Below, piece by piece: positions 17,682 through 26,316 of a DNA stretch of 45,610 nucleotides. The stretch is from Chloroflexi bacterium HGW-Chloroflexi-4. Lineage in GTDB: Bacteria; Chloroflexota; Anaerolineae; Anaerolineales; Anaerolineaceae. The translations under genes were made by a program, and so were the position numbers. The notes under the pieces were generated by a model that did not search any database, was not told where the DNA came from, and saw only the letters and a list, made by a program, of their open reading frames with translations. The stretch is from assembly GCA_002840715.1 (NCBI GenBank), contig PHBW01000020.1, positions 1 through 45,610 on the forward strand, given 5' to 3'. How positions within the stretch are numbered: the stretch's first letter is position 1; each line of letters starts with the position of its first letter.

Positions 17682-18905
17682 TTAACCCTCGCGCAATTTT
17701 GCCTTAATGACTTTACTGAGTCTCGCGATACCTTCATTAATCAATTCTGGTTTTGTGCACGAGAAATTCAGACGCATACTGTTTTCTCCGCCTCCGCAGG
17801 CAAAGAAATTTTCACCAGGCACGTAAGCCACTTTTTGCAATACTGCGTCTTTAAACATATCAATTGCATTGATTTGTTCCGGCATGTTAACCCATAAGAA
17901 TAAGCCGCCCTGTGGATTTGTCCAGGTGACGCCGTTGGGCATATGTTCTTCAAGTGATTCGATCATCACATTCCGGCGTTCTCGATATGTATCTTGAATC
18001 ATTTTCACATGACGGTCCAAATAGCCGTGCTGGCCGACTTCATGCGCCACGATCTGGTTAAAAGTCGAGGTATGAAGATCTGCTCCCTGTTTGGCAAGCA
18101 CGAGCTTGTTGATCACTTCTGTCGGTGCTATGACCCAAGCCAACCGAATACCTGGAGCCAGGATCTTTGAGAAAGTGCTTAAATAAATCACATTACCTGA
18201 ATATGCGTTTGTTTTATCACGCATTTGAGAATCAAGAAGTTCTACCGCTGGCAGGTCTTCACCTTCGTAACGGAGCTGACCGTAGGGATCATCTTCAATG
18301 ATGGGAACACCATATTGATCTGCAAGTTTGATTAATTGTTTTCGCCGTTCAAGTGTGAGTGTGCAGCCGGTGGGATTCTGGAAATTTGGCAGCACATAAA
18401 TAAATTTGGGTCCTTTGCGTAGAGCGTCTTCCAATTTTCGTGTATCCATGCCTTCGTCATCCAAGGCAACAGGGATGTAATCAGCCCCGTAAGCATTCCA
18501 GGCCTGGATGGCACCCAAATAGGTCGGGTTTTCAACCAGAATTCGATCACCGTGATTAATAAAAATCTTTCCAATCAGATCAAGTGCCTGTTGTGAGCCT
18601 GATGTGATCAGGATATTATCTTTACTGACACCTATACCGAGGCGATTGGTATAACGTGCAATCATTTCACGCAATGGGATGTATCCATCTGTGGTGCCGT
18701 ATTGTAGAGCCTCAGCACCCTGGTGGTCAAGCACATAATTGCATGCACGTCGGAATTCTTCGACAGGAAAGACTTCCGGTGCAGGGAGGCCACCGGCAAA
18801 CGAAATAACATCTGGTTGTTCCGTCAGCTTCAGTAGTTCTCGAATCGCAGAAGCCTTCATACGTTGTGTACGTTGCGCATAGCGGAAATCCCACGGCGTT
18901 TGCAT
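17682..18905 (-). CDS. PLP-dependent aminotransferase, class I/II (LysN/MocR-like)
   Basis: A 407-residue fold-type I aminotransferase. Clear family features: SFAGGLPAPEVFPVEEF at the N-terminus, LQYGTTDGYIPLRE, ITSGSQQALDLIGKIF, ENPTYLGAIQAW, NFQNPTG (174-180), EDDPYGQLRY and the cofactor lysine Lys247 in STFSKILAPGIRLAW. MRLNFS near the C-terminus holds the carboxylate-binding Arg. The sequence is nearest to 2-aminoadipate aminotransferase-like enzymes (LysN group), but substrate cannot be fixed. AAAGGAG precedes the ATG. It lies 35 bases after the GlyA-GcvT fusion on the same strand, so the two probably share a transcript and may both act in glycine/serine amino-group metabolism. Confidence 0.88.
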   Translation of the reverse strand: MQTPWDFRYAQRTQRMKASAIRELLKLTEQPDVISFAGGLPAPEVFPVEEFRRACNYVLDHQGAEALQYGTTDGYIPLREMIARYTNRLGIGVSKDNILITSGSQQALDLIGKIFINHGDRILVENPTYLGAIQAWNAYGADYIPVALDDEGMDTRKLEDALRKGPKFIYVLPNFQNPTGCTLTLERRKQLIKLADQYGVPIIEDDPYGQLRYEGEDLPAVELLDSQMRDKTNAYSGNVIYLSTFSKILAPGIRLAWVIAPTEVINKLVLAKQGADLHTSTFNQIVAHEVGQHGYLDRHVKMIQDTYRERRNVMIESLEEHMPNGVTWTNPQGGLFLWVNMPEQINAIDMFKDAVLQKVAYVPGENFFACGGGENSMRLNFSCTKPELINEGIARLSKVIKAKLREG

Positions 18906-18940
18906 ATTGATCGACAGCTCCTTTTCTTATCCTTTTTGAA

Positions 18941-21900
18941 TTAAGAAATTGGAAAACGACTTACCACAACCGCCGGAGTCGGCAATGAAATTCGGTCTCC
19001 GGGTTCTAATGAAGCAGGGGATACAGGCGACAAGTTTTCTGCCCCCTGGAAGATGGATATTGGAGTGTCAACCACTGCACATCGGGTTTCTACAAAAGCC
19101 TGGCCGGTCAAGAATCCTTCTTTATCAATAGCGCAACTGGTGACTTTGCCAACAACCTTGCCTTTGGCATCCATCACCGGGTCACCATTGTGAGCCATGC
19201 GCACCCCTTTTTCTGTGAATCTAAAGCGAACAACGATGCCTGCTCGATTCTTTTCTTTTTCAATATAAGCGCTTCGTCCGATGAACCAGGGTTTATAAAT
19301 CTTCACGTAAGAGCCAAAACCGGCTTCTGAGACGGTGTAATTATCTTTGCCGCCCATTTCATGACCATAAAGAGGAAGGCCGGCTTCGGTGCGAAGTGAA
19401 TCGCGTGCTCCCAAACCGCAGGCTTTCATGCCCATCGGTTCGCCTGCCTTGCGTAATGCATCCCATAGCGCGGCAGCTTTATCAGGATGCACAAATAATT
19501 CAAAGGCCATTTTCTCGCCCGTGTAACCGGTGCGCGAGACCACGAGATCAAACCCGCCGATGACGGCTTCACATAATTCGGTTCTCTTTAAGGCTTTTAC
19601 TTTTTTAATCGTTGAGGCATCGCAGCCCAGCGAGAGGAGGATGTCTCTTGATTTTGGTCCCTGAAGGGCGATATCCACGCGCATGTCTGCACCGGCTTTT
19701 GGATCACGCAAATTGCGCAAGATAACATCAGCTCCAAAAGTCTTTAGCCACGGGCGTTGGAGATCGATCAATACTTTACCTTCACGAACCGCATTAAGCC
19801 ATGCCCAGTCTTTGGAGTCATTTGAGGCGTTAACCACGACCAGGTATTTTTCAATATCGCGGCGGTAAACAAGTGTGTCATCAATTACATTGCCGTCTGG
19901 ATCAAGGAAGTGGGTGTAGCAGGATTCTCCGACGGCCAGTGAATTGATATCATTTGCGCAGACCGTTTCAAGGAACAAGGCAGCGTGAACTCCTTCTGCC
20001 TGAAAGACACCCATGTGTGAAACGTCAAACAAACCGGCAGCCTGACGGCAGGCACTATGTTCTTCCACCACAGATGTATACCAAACTGGCATTTCCCATC
20101 CGGCAAAGGGGATGATTTTCGCCCCCATCTTTTTATGGGTTTCATAGAGTTGGGTTCTGAATAATTCAGTGGATTCTTTTTCTTTCCAATCAAAAGCTGG
20201 CAATGGTGTGCCTTCTGGTTGAGTTTGACCAATAAAATAGGGTTTCATACTCGAAGCCAGTTCATCTTTTGCCACGACAGGTGCGTTTTCTAGATCCTCA
20301 ACAACTACGACACTTCCAGGAATGCGGCGCGGAATGTCTTTGTCAAAAGTGATGTAACCTTCTGCCAAACCTCGCAAGAAAGTGGCTGCCAGACCGAATT
20401 TTTCGCGGGAGAAGCTAAAGCGGTATGATTTGCCATCCACATTGGCAATCGCACCTTCTATGGTCCCCAGAGGTGTTGAAAGGGAGGTATTTTGCAATTG
20501 ACCGGGTTCAAGTTTTTCAACATCGGAACTAAAACAATAGGTGACAAATTGACGCAGGCTCGGTCCGCTCAATTTTAGGGTGGCAAGATCATTTTTTGAT
20601 TCTGATTGGTCATCCAGATAATAGAATTGCGGATAGCCATTTTTGTTGTAATCAAGGTCTGAACCAGCTTTTTCACATAAAACTCTTACACGATTCTTGG
20701 ACTCTTCAAGTACTTTGAAATCCACCTTGGCACGTGAAACACGACCCTTGCGCGTTTCGACCGAATAAGGTGTGCAGGCCTGCAGCAGATCTACCATGAT
20801 ATTAGCCAATTCGACCATATCGTTCTCTTTGAGACCGCGCTGGGTCATCCATGGGGTACCGAAACGGATGCCAGAGGAGTTGTTGGCTGTCTTATCACCT
20901 GGGATGGTGTTGCGGTTGAGTACAATACCCGCCACATCCAGAATACGCGCTGCCATATCACCAGAAAGGGTCGTTCCATCGGGGCCCTTGATTAATTTGC
21001 AATCCAGATTGGCTAAATGGGTGTTTGTACCGCCGAACGGTATGCGCATGCCTCGAGCTTGAAGCTGATTGGTTAGTGCAGAACTGTTCTTCATGATTTG
21101 GCTCTGAAGCTCTGCGAAGGCTTTGGATTGAGCGATTTTAAAGGTTGTGGCTAAAGCAGCAAAAACATGTACGTGAGGACCACCCTGTTCGCCGGGGAAG
21201 ACACCTTTATCAATTTTTCTCGAAAGCGCAGCATCAGTTGTCAAAATGCAAGCGCCGCGGGGACCGCAGATTGTTTTATGCGTGGTAAATGTGATGATAT
21301 GAGCATACCCGACTGGTGAGGGGATGGTTTTGGCAGCGATTAGACCAGCAATATGCGAAACGTCAGCAAGCAAATATGCGCCAACGGAATCGGCGATTTC
21401 TCTGAAGCGTTTCCAATCTGGCACAAACGGATAAGAAGAATAACCGCAAATGAGAATTTTTGGCTTACATTCAAGTGCAATCTGCTGCACCTTATCGTAG
21501 TCAATCATTTCAGTAACGGGATCAACATTATAGTGAGAGACTTTGAAAAGTTTACCTGAGCGGTTGACTGAGGAGCCATGTGTGAGGTGACCACCGTGCA
21601 GCAGATTCATGCCGAGGATGGAATCGCCGACTTCAATCAGAGCGTTGTAAACTGCATTGTTTGCGGGAGCCCCTGAAAGCGCCTGCACATTGACGTAGAT
21701 TTGATCAGCGCTGACCTGGTCAGTGGCAAATGTTTCTGCGCATCTGCGGCGTGCCAAACTTTCGACCATGTCAGCATATTCGACACCCTTATAATAGCGT
21801 GGGTCTGCGTTTCGGCGATAAAAAGTTAAGCGGGCGGGATAATCCAGGATTTCAGACTCGGTCATCAAGCGCATCTCTTCATCAGGGTAACCTTCTGCGT

Positions 21901-22069
21901 AAATATTTTGAAACACAGATGCCAAGGACTCACGCACGGCAGCCGGTGCAGTACTTTCAGAAGGAATCAAAATCAACTTGCGAAATTGACGTTCCTTTTC
22001 GAATTCAGATAATTTCAATACTTCAGGATCAAGGTCGGCCAGGCTTCCGCGCATTAAGAAATCGGTCAT
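18941..22069 (-). CDS. glyA-gcvT: Fusion: serine hydroxymethyltransferase plus glycine-cleavage T protein (GlyA-GcvT)
   Basis: The 1042-residue chain joins two folate enzymes. Residues 1 to about 435 are serine hydroxymethyltransferase: IPSESTAP, YAEGYPDEE, HGGHLTHG, ADVSHIAGLIA (235-245) and the cofactor lysine Lys265 in TTHKTICGPRG. Residues about 635-1042 are aminomethyltransferase: GAKIIPFAGWEMPVWY, AGLFDVSHMG, VSRTGYTGEKMAFELF and ARDSLRTEAGLPLYGHE. Residues 440-632 link them and contain a weakly GcvT-like block at about 498-580. GlyA exchanges serine and glycine with tetrahydrofolate; GcvT moves a methylene group from lipoyl-GcvH to the same cofactor, so the fusion may channel methylene-THF. 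AGGGAG precedes the ATG and a leader hairpin lies upstream. GcvP and GcvH are not in the window. Confidence 0.95.
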   Translation of the reverse strand: MTDFLMRGSLADLDPEVLKLSEFEKERQFRKLILIPSESTAPAAVRESLASVFQNIYAEGYPDEEMRLMTESEILDYPARLTFYRRNADPRYYKGVEYADMVESLARRRCAETFATDQVSADQIYVNVQALSGAPANNAVYNALIEVGDSILGMNLLHGGHLTHGSSVNRSGKLFKVSHYNVDPVTEMIDYDKVQQIALECKPKILICGYSSYPFVPDWKRFREIADSVGAYLLADVSHIAGLIAAKTIPSPVGYAHIITFTTHKTICGPRGACILTTDAALSRKIDKGVFPGEQGGPHVHVFAALATTFKIAQSKAFAELQSQIMKNSSALTNQLQARGMRIPFGGTNTHLANLDCKLIKGPDGTTLSGDMAARILDVAGIVLNRNTIPGDKTANNSSGIRFGTPWMTQRGLKENDMVELANIMVDLLQACTPYSVETRKGRVSRAKVDFKVLEESKNRVRVLCEKAGSDLDYNKNGYPQFYYLDDQSESKNDLATLKLSGPSLRQFVTYCFSSDVEKLEPGQLQNTSLSTPLGTIEGAIANVDGKSYRFSFSREKFGLAATFLRGLAEGYITFDKDIPRRIPGSVVVVEDLENAPVVAKDELASSMKPYFIGQTQPEGTPLPAFDWKEKESTELFRTQLYETHKKMGAKIIPFAGWEMPVWYTSVVEEHSACRQAAGLFDVSHMGVFQAEGVHAALFLETVCANDINSLAVGESCYTHFLDPDGNVIDDTLVYRRDIEKYLVVVNASNDSKDWAWLNAVREGKVLIDLQRPWLKTFGADVILRNLRDPKAGADMRVDIALQGPKSRDILLSLGCDASTIKKVKALKRTELCEAVIGGFDLVVSRTGYTGEKMAFELFVHPDKAAALWDALRKAGEPMGMKACGLGARDSLRTEAGLPLYGHEMGGKDNYTVSEAGFGSYVKIYKPWFIGRSAYIEKEKNRAGIVVRFRFTEKGVRMAHNGDPVMDAKGKVVGKVTSCAIDKEGFLTGQAFVETRCAVVDTPISIFQGAENLSPVSPASLEPGDRISLPTPAVVVSRFPIS

Positions 22070-22106
22070 GGTAAATCTCCCTATCGTTTATGGCAAAAAA
22101 TTAAAG

Positions 22107-22149
22107 AACCACCTTTAGATGACAATGAATTGTGCATCTGTGGGTGGTT
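22107..22149 (-). promoter_or_regulatory. Leader hairpin upstream of glyA-gcvT (possible attenuator)
   Basis: AACCACC pairs with GGTGGTT, AGATG with CATCT, and ACAAT with ATTGT in one long interrupted stem. In the minus-strand direction it is followed by CTTTAATTTTTT and then, 25 bases later, by the ribosome site of the fusion gene. It could be an attenuator. It does not match the glycine, THF or ZTP riboswitch signatures that I know. Confidence 0.55.
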
Positions 22150-22244
22150 TTTTGAGCAAATGATTCCATCATAGAATACTCAGGCACCATTATTTACATA
22201 AAATATTTGCTGCAAACCGTACAGACTATCTATTTTAGCTTGAA

Positions 22245-22285
22245 GAGTAACAAGGGTCAAGATTTTTGCTTGACCCTTGTTACTC
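22245..22285 (-). terminator. Long perfect hairpin after the alpha/beta hydrolase gene
   Basis: A perfect 17-base-pair stem (GAGTAACAAGGGTCAAG / CTTGACCCTTGTTACTC) with a seven-base loop lies 10 bases after the hydrolase stop. The tract after the stem on the minus strand is not T-rich (TTCAAGCTAAAATAG), so it may act as a stability element as much as a terminator. It separates the hydrolase from glyA-gcvT. Confidence 0.65.
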
Positions 22286-22295
22286 ATTATTAGGT

Positions 22296-23132
22296 TTATT
22301 TCAATTCCAAATCAAGCCAATCTGTCATAGTTTTCAAGACCTGAGCTTTTTCTGGTTCATTGTGCAACTCGTGGTAGAAACCATCCCATTCCTTAAATGT
22401 TATCTTTGCCAGAGGGGCGGAATTGGCAAATTTCTTGGTCATTGGAGGATTAACAATATAATCGCCGGCACCCTGCATGAGCAAAAGCGGGATTGGAAAT
22501 TCAGATGCATGGTCAACTATGTATTTTCCGTTATTGATTAAATCCAGTGCGAGGCGAGCAGAAATTTTTGGGTGGACCAAAGGATCGGCCGAATATTTCT
22601 TTTCTACTTCGGGGTCACGGGATAATCCTGAGCGTAGCAAACCATTATCCATTTGCAGCGCAGGCATCAGATTGTACATGAGTTTACCTAAGGCCAATTT
22701 TACCGGCGGAACCGGTGCGGCAGTTGCCAAACCAGGGCTGGTCACAATAGCACCTTTGAGCTGTGGTTTCTGAGTGAGGCAGTAATAAAGGGTCAAATTT
22801 CCGCCAAGGCTGTGTCCATAAATGAAAACAGGCATGCCTGGGAAATGTTCTTTTGCCAATTCAATATTATGGGTGATGTCTTCCATAATTGCTGCATAAG
22901 ACGGTGCATGTCCGCGTACACCTTCAGATTTCCCGTGTCCGCGCAGGTCAAATGCAGTCAAGCTAAATCCAGCTTGTGTAAATGCTTCAGCAACATGTTC
23001 ATAGCGGCCTGAATGTTCTCCCAAGCCGTGAACCATGGCGATGGCTGCTTTTTGTTTTCCTTCCGGTTTCCATTCCTGACCATAGAGTTTTACGTTGTCA
23101 GTCGTTGTCCAAAAATACTCATTATGCTGCAT
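22296..23132 (-). CDS. Alpha/beta hydrolase, monoacylglycerol lipase-like (serine aminopeptidase S33 family)
   Basis: A 278-residue alpha/beta hydrolase. Visible marks are the oxyanion motif MVHGLGEHSGRYEHVAE (33-49), FDLRGHGKSEG, the nucleophile elbow GHSLGG with Ser108, the acid residue in LLLMQGAGDYIVNP, and catalytic His in DGFYHELHNE near the end. HGLGEHSGRY is typical of bacterial monoacylglycerol lipases and related lysophospholipases. No signal peptide is visible, so it should act in the cytosol or at the membrane face. GGAGGA precedes the ATG. It reads away from the subtilisin gene across a 137-base divergent spacer. The exact ester substrate is unknown. Confidence 0.88.
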   Translation of the reverse strand: MQHNEYFWTTTDNVKLYGQEWKPEGKQKAAIAMVHGLGEHSGRYEHVAEAFTQAGFSLTAFDLRGHGKSEGVRGHAPSYAAIMEDITHNIELAKEHFPGMPVFIYGHSLGGNLTLYYCLTQKPQLKGAIVTSPGLATAAPVPPVKLALGKLMYNLMPALQMDNGLLRSGLSRDPEVEKKYSADPLVHPKISARLALDLINNGKYIVDHASEFPIPLLLMQGAGDYIVNPPMTKKFANSAPLAKITFKEWDGFYHELHNEPEKAQVLKTMTDWLDLELK

Positions 23133-23156
23133 GCCAATCCTCCGGATAAGTATTAT

Positions 23157-23186
23157 TTGTCAATATCAATATTTTGAATTTATAAT
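23157..23186 (+). promoter_or_regulatory. Sigma-70-type promoter of the membrane subtilisin gene
   Basis: TTGTCA (23157-23162) and TATAAT (23181-23186) are 18 bases apart. The start of transcription would lie near 23193, giving a leader of about 77 bases before the ATG at 23270. Confidence 0.55.
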
Positions 23187-23269
23187 CACTTTATGTTTAT
23201 TTAGTTTAATCTTAGCCGTAAAAAAAAACAAGCTTGTTTGAACCGATATCAGAAAAGAATGAGAATTCT

Positions 23270-25672
23270 ATGTCCTCAATAAATGGAAATATCGATCAAC
23301 CCAAGAAAGCAATTGGCTGCGGCCTAATCTTTCTAACATTTTTTGGATTTATCTGGGTAATTATATTCAGTGGACTGGATCTTTTTATTAACTGGGTGTC
23401 AGAACAGACCATTATGGAAATTGGTGGATACGCCCCAGATTTTCGCTGGATTACCCACTTGATTTCCAGTTTGCTAATTCTCGTCGTGTGTTTACTCTTG
23501 GCAGGGTTGGTTAAAGAGGCGCGAATTAGACGTATTTTTAAACTTTGGTCGTATGCAGCCATTTTGGCTGTGATTACAACGCCTGCAAAAACTTTGTGGC
23601 TGGCTGAACAAAACCTGACTGCCATCTTGCAGATATCAGCATTGTTTTTAATGATCATTGGCAGCCACCTGATTGAAAGGAAAAAGTCAAATTCAGATAT
23701 TAAGTCCCAGGTAAAAAGTGCTTTTCCTGGTGTGATCATTTTTATTGGCGCAATTCTTTGTTTACCCTGGATCTTATGGGGTGCATTGGGTTCGTGGTTG
23801 GATACACTGCTTGGAATTTTTGTAGGGATTGTTTTTGCCTGGTACGCAGGTAAATTCATTTTTGAAGAATATCTTTTTCAGGTACAAACCAATGATATTG
23901 GTGTTCGATTCTCAAGGTCTTTTTTTGATGGATTGGTCGTTTCAGTTTTCTTATTGATAAGTGTCTGTGCCCTGGCGATCAATGGCTCACAGCAAATGTT
24001 GGTGGTGACAGTTCCCATAGCAGGATGGTTTGTGACAGCTTTATTTTTTATTTGGATGAAGAATACGGACCGTGGAAGATTACCTGCCAGTATCATTCTA
24101 GGATTGCTATTCAGCCTTCCTCTCATCTTCTTTGATATGGATGAACTGACGATGATCTTTACCGGTGGGTCGGGAGAAACGTTGGAGTGGGCTGGAAAAG
24201 CAGCCTGGTTTACGTTCTCCATCGTTTTATTTTTTTCTGTGACACTGATTCCAAATTTGAAAAACAGTCAAAAACTAAGTTTACCAAAAACCGCTCATTT
24301 AAGCTTTTTGATTCTAGGTTTTGCTTCTATAGTCATTTTGTATTTTGGATGGGGTCAGGTTGGATTTTTTGGAGATAACCAGTTTGTAATACTCAAGCAA
24401 CAAGCAGACTTATCAAAAACGGCCGAGATTAAAGATTATGAATTAAGAAGAGCAACGGTTTATGACGAGTTGGTTAGAACCGCCGAGTCAACCCAATCAG
24501 AATTGCGAACTCGCATGGAAACATTGCATTTGAAATACAAGCCGTATTATCTGGTCAACGGGATTGAGGTGCAAGGTGGTTTGTTTGCAAAACTTCTGCT
24601 TCAAAATAATCCATCGATAGACCGCATTTTGGAAAATCCGCAATTGAGACCATTACCAAAAGCGTTGACTTCAGAAGAAGGCGGCATTTTAAATCTGCCT
24701 GAAGAGACTTTATGGAATCTCAGTATGATTCATGCAGACCAGGTTAATAAAGAATTGGGTGTTTCTGGTGAAGGCATTCTGATCGGTCAGACTGACAGCG
24801 GCGTAGATGGCAGACATCCAGAAATAGCATCCGCTTATCGCGGTGAATCCTCCAATGATGATTACAACTGGTATGATCCATGGAATCAAACTTCATTTCC
24901 GACTGATATTTCTGGGCACGGCACACAAACATTGGGGATCATTTTAGGGCAGAATACGGGTGTAGCACCCGGCGCAGAATGGATTGGTTGTGTCAATCTT
25001 GCCAGAAATCAGGGAAACCCGGCTTATTATCTTGATTGCATGCAATTTATGCTCGCACCTTTTCCACAAGGGGGTGATGCGTTCAATGATGGTGATGCCT
25101 CAAGGGGCGCCATGATTGTAAATAATTCATGGGGCTGCCCGGCATCTGAAGGTTGTGATTCCAACATTTTTCTGCCGGCTGTGGCTGCACTGAAACAAGC
25201 AGGCATTTTCATGTCAGTGGCAGCAGGTAACACAGGCAATTATGGCTGCGATACAGTCATCGACCCACTAGCCATTTATTCTAACGTTCTCTCTTCCGGC
25301 TCTGTTAATCAGGAAGGGAACATCTCTGTTTTCTCATCATTGGAGTCCTACGCGGTGGATAATATCAATCATCCAAAACCAGAAATATTGGCTCCAGGTG
25401 AAAACGTGATTTCAGCCTATCCTGGAGGCGAGTATTCAATGGCGAGTGGAACCTCATTCGCAGCACCTCATATCAGTGGTGTGGTGGCGTTAATGTGGTC
25501 CGCAAATCCAAAACTGATTGGAAACATAGACCAAACAACTCGGATATTACTTGAAACATCAACTGCCTATCAGGGGCAATTGCCCAACTGTGTTTCTCCT
25601 TCTGAACGAATCGAATCAGGATTAGTGGATGCTTATCAGGCGGTGAAAGCAGCGATTGCCTGGCAACCATGA
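23270..25672 (+). CDS. Polytopic membrane protein with C-terminal subtilisin (S8) protease domain
   Basis: The 800-residue product starts at the ATG at 23270; a TTG at 23234 would add 12 residues. About 11 membrane segments fill residues 12-365 (first GLIFLTFFGFIWVIIFSGL, last FLILGFASIVILYFGWG). Residues about 385-470 resemble an I9-type propeptide, with YDELVRTAES, YYLVNGIEVQGGLFAKLL and IDRILENPQL. The protease domain then shows the full triad: Asp509 in GQTDSGVDGRHP, His550 in GHGTQTLGIILG and Ser729 in ASGTSFAAPHISG, plus the oxyanion Asn in AAGNTGNYG. An odd number of helices with an inner N-terminus puts the protease outside the cell. An ECF sigma factor gene and a small membrane protein gene follow on the same strand. 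Its target is unknown; cleavage of a membrane or envelope protein is plausible. Confidence 0.88.
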   Translation: MSSINGNIDQPKKAIGCGLIFLTFFGFIWVIIFSGLDLFINWVSEQTIMEIGGYAPDFRWITHLISSLLILVVCLLLAGLVKEARIRRIFKLWSYAAILAVITTPAKTLWLAEQNLTAILQISALFLMIIGSHLIERKKSNSDIKSQVKSAFPGVIIFIGAILCLPWILWGALGSWLDTLLGIFVGIVFAWYAGKFIFEEYLFQVQTNDIGVRFSRSFFDGLVVSVFLLISVCALAINGSQQMLVVTVPIAGWFVTALFFIWMKNTDRGRLPASIILGLLFSLPLIFFDMDELTMIFTGGSGETLEWAGKAAWFTFSIVLFFSVTLIPNLKNSQKLSLPKTAHLSFLILGFASIVILYFGWGQVGFFGDNQFVILKQQADLSKTAEIKDYELRRATVYDELVRTAESTQSELRTRMETLHLKYKPYYLVNGIEVQGGLFAKLLLQNNPSIDRILENPQLRPLPKALTSEEGGILNLPEETLWNLSMIHADQVNKELGVSGEGILIGQTDSGVDGRHPEIASAYRGESSNDDYNWYDPWNQTSFPTDISGHGTQTLGIILGQNTGVAPGAEWIGCVNLARNQGNPAYYLDCMQFMLAPFPQGGDAFNDGDASRGAMIVNNSWGCPASEGCDSNIFLPAVAALKQAGIFMSVAAGNTGNYGCDTVIDPLAIYSNVLSSGSVNQEGNISVFSSLESYAVDNINHPKPEILAPGENVISAYPGGEYSMASGTSFAAPHISGVVALMWSANPKLIGNIDQTTRILLETSTAYQGQLPNCVSPSERIESGLVDAYQAVKAAIAWQP

Positions 25673-25716
25673 TATGATTCAAGTGTAACTATGATAATTA
25701 TTATGGGTTATATCTA

Positions 25717-26301
25717 TTGAAAAAGATGCAAGAGAGCAATGTTGTAAACATCACTGAAGAAAATGCAGTGGCATTAGCCTGCGGGGGCAACCCAGAGGCC
25801 TTTAGTTTTCTCTATGAGAAAAATGTTACTCGCATTTATAACTACATTTACTATCGCATTGGATCTGCATCTGACGCGGAAGATATTACTTCACGCGTGT
25901 TTTATCGGGCTTTTGGGCACATTAACAGTTATGTTGACAAAGGGGTTCCCTTCTCCGCCTGGTTGTATCGGATTGCTCATAATTTGATCGCAAATTGGCA
26001 CCGTGACAACCTCCGCCGCAAAGAAGTACCACTTGAAGATCATCTTGACCTACCGCATAAGGCTGACCAGCCTGAACGGATGCTTGAGAAGAATCAAGAA
26101 AAAATTCTACTTATGAAAGCGATTCGTAGAATTTCTGCAGATCGTCAGCAATTGATATTATTGAAATACCTTGAAGACCTATCCAATGCAGAAATTGCTC
26201 AAATTATGGGACGCAGCGAGGGAGCAATCAAAAGCTTGTATCATAGGGCATTGATTGCGTTACGAGAAGAGATGGAAGAAATAGGATACAAATCAGAATA
26301 G
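25717..26301 (+). CDS. ECF-type RNA polymerase sigma factor
   Basis: The 194-residue protein has the two ECF domains. Region 2 covers about residues 25-95 (ALACGGNPEAFSFLYEKN, RIYNYIYYRIGSASDAEDIT, FSAWLYRIAHNLIANWHRDN), and region 4 about 130-185 (ISADRQQLILLKYLEDLSNA, EIAQIMGRSEGAIKSLYHRA). It would redirect RNA polymerase to a set of stress or envelope promoters. The start is uncertain: TTG at 25717 or ATG at 25726. It lies 44 bases after the membrane subtilisin and 15 bases before a small one-membrane-segment protein that may serve as a simple regulator. The regulon is unknown. Confidence 0.88.
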   Translation: MKKMQESNVVNITEENAVALACGGNPEAFSFLYEKNVTRIYNYIYYRIGSASDAEDITSRVFYRAFGHINSYVDKGVPFSAWLYRIAHNLIANWHRDNLRRKEVPLEDHLDLPHKADQPERMLEKNQEKILLMKAIRRISADRQQLILLKYLEDLSNAEIAQIMGRSEGAIKSLYHRALIALREEMEEIGYKSE

Positions 26302-26316
26302 TTCAGGGGCAACGGC

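Noticed and set aside
22070..22244. A glycine riboswitch before glyA-gcvT
   Set aside because: The tandem aptamer signature of glycine riboswitches is not present; only a hairpin and weak pairing are visible.
25640..25716. An autoregulated ECF promoter before the sigma gene
   Set aside because: AAC and GTAA can be found at suitable spacing, but without knowing this sigma group's consensus the match is not meaningful.
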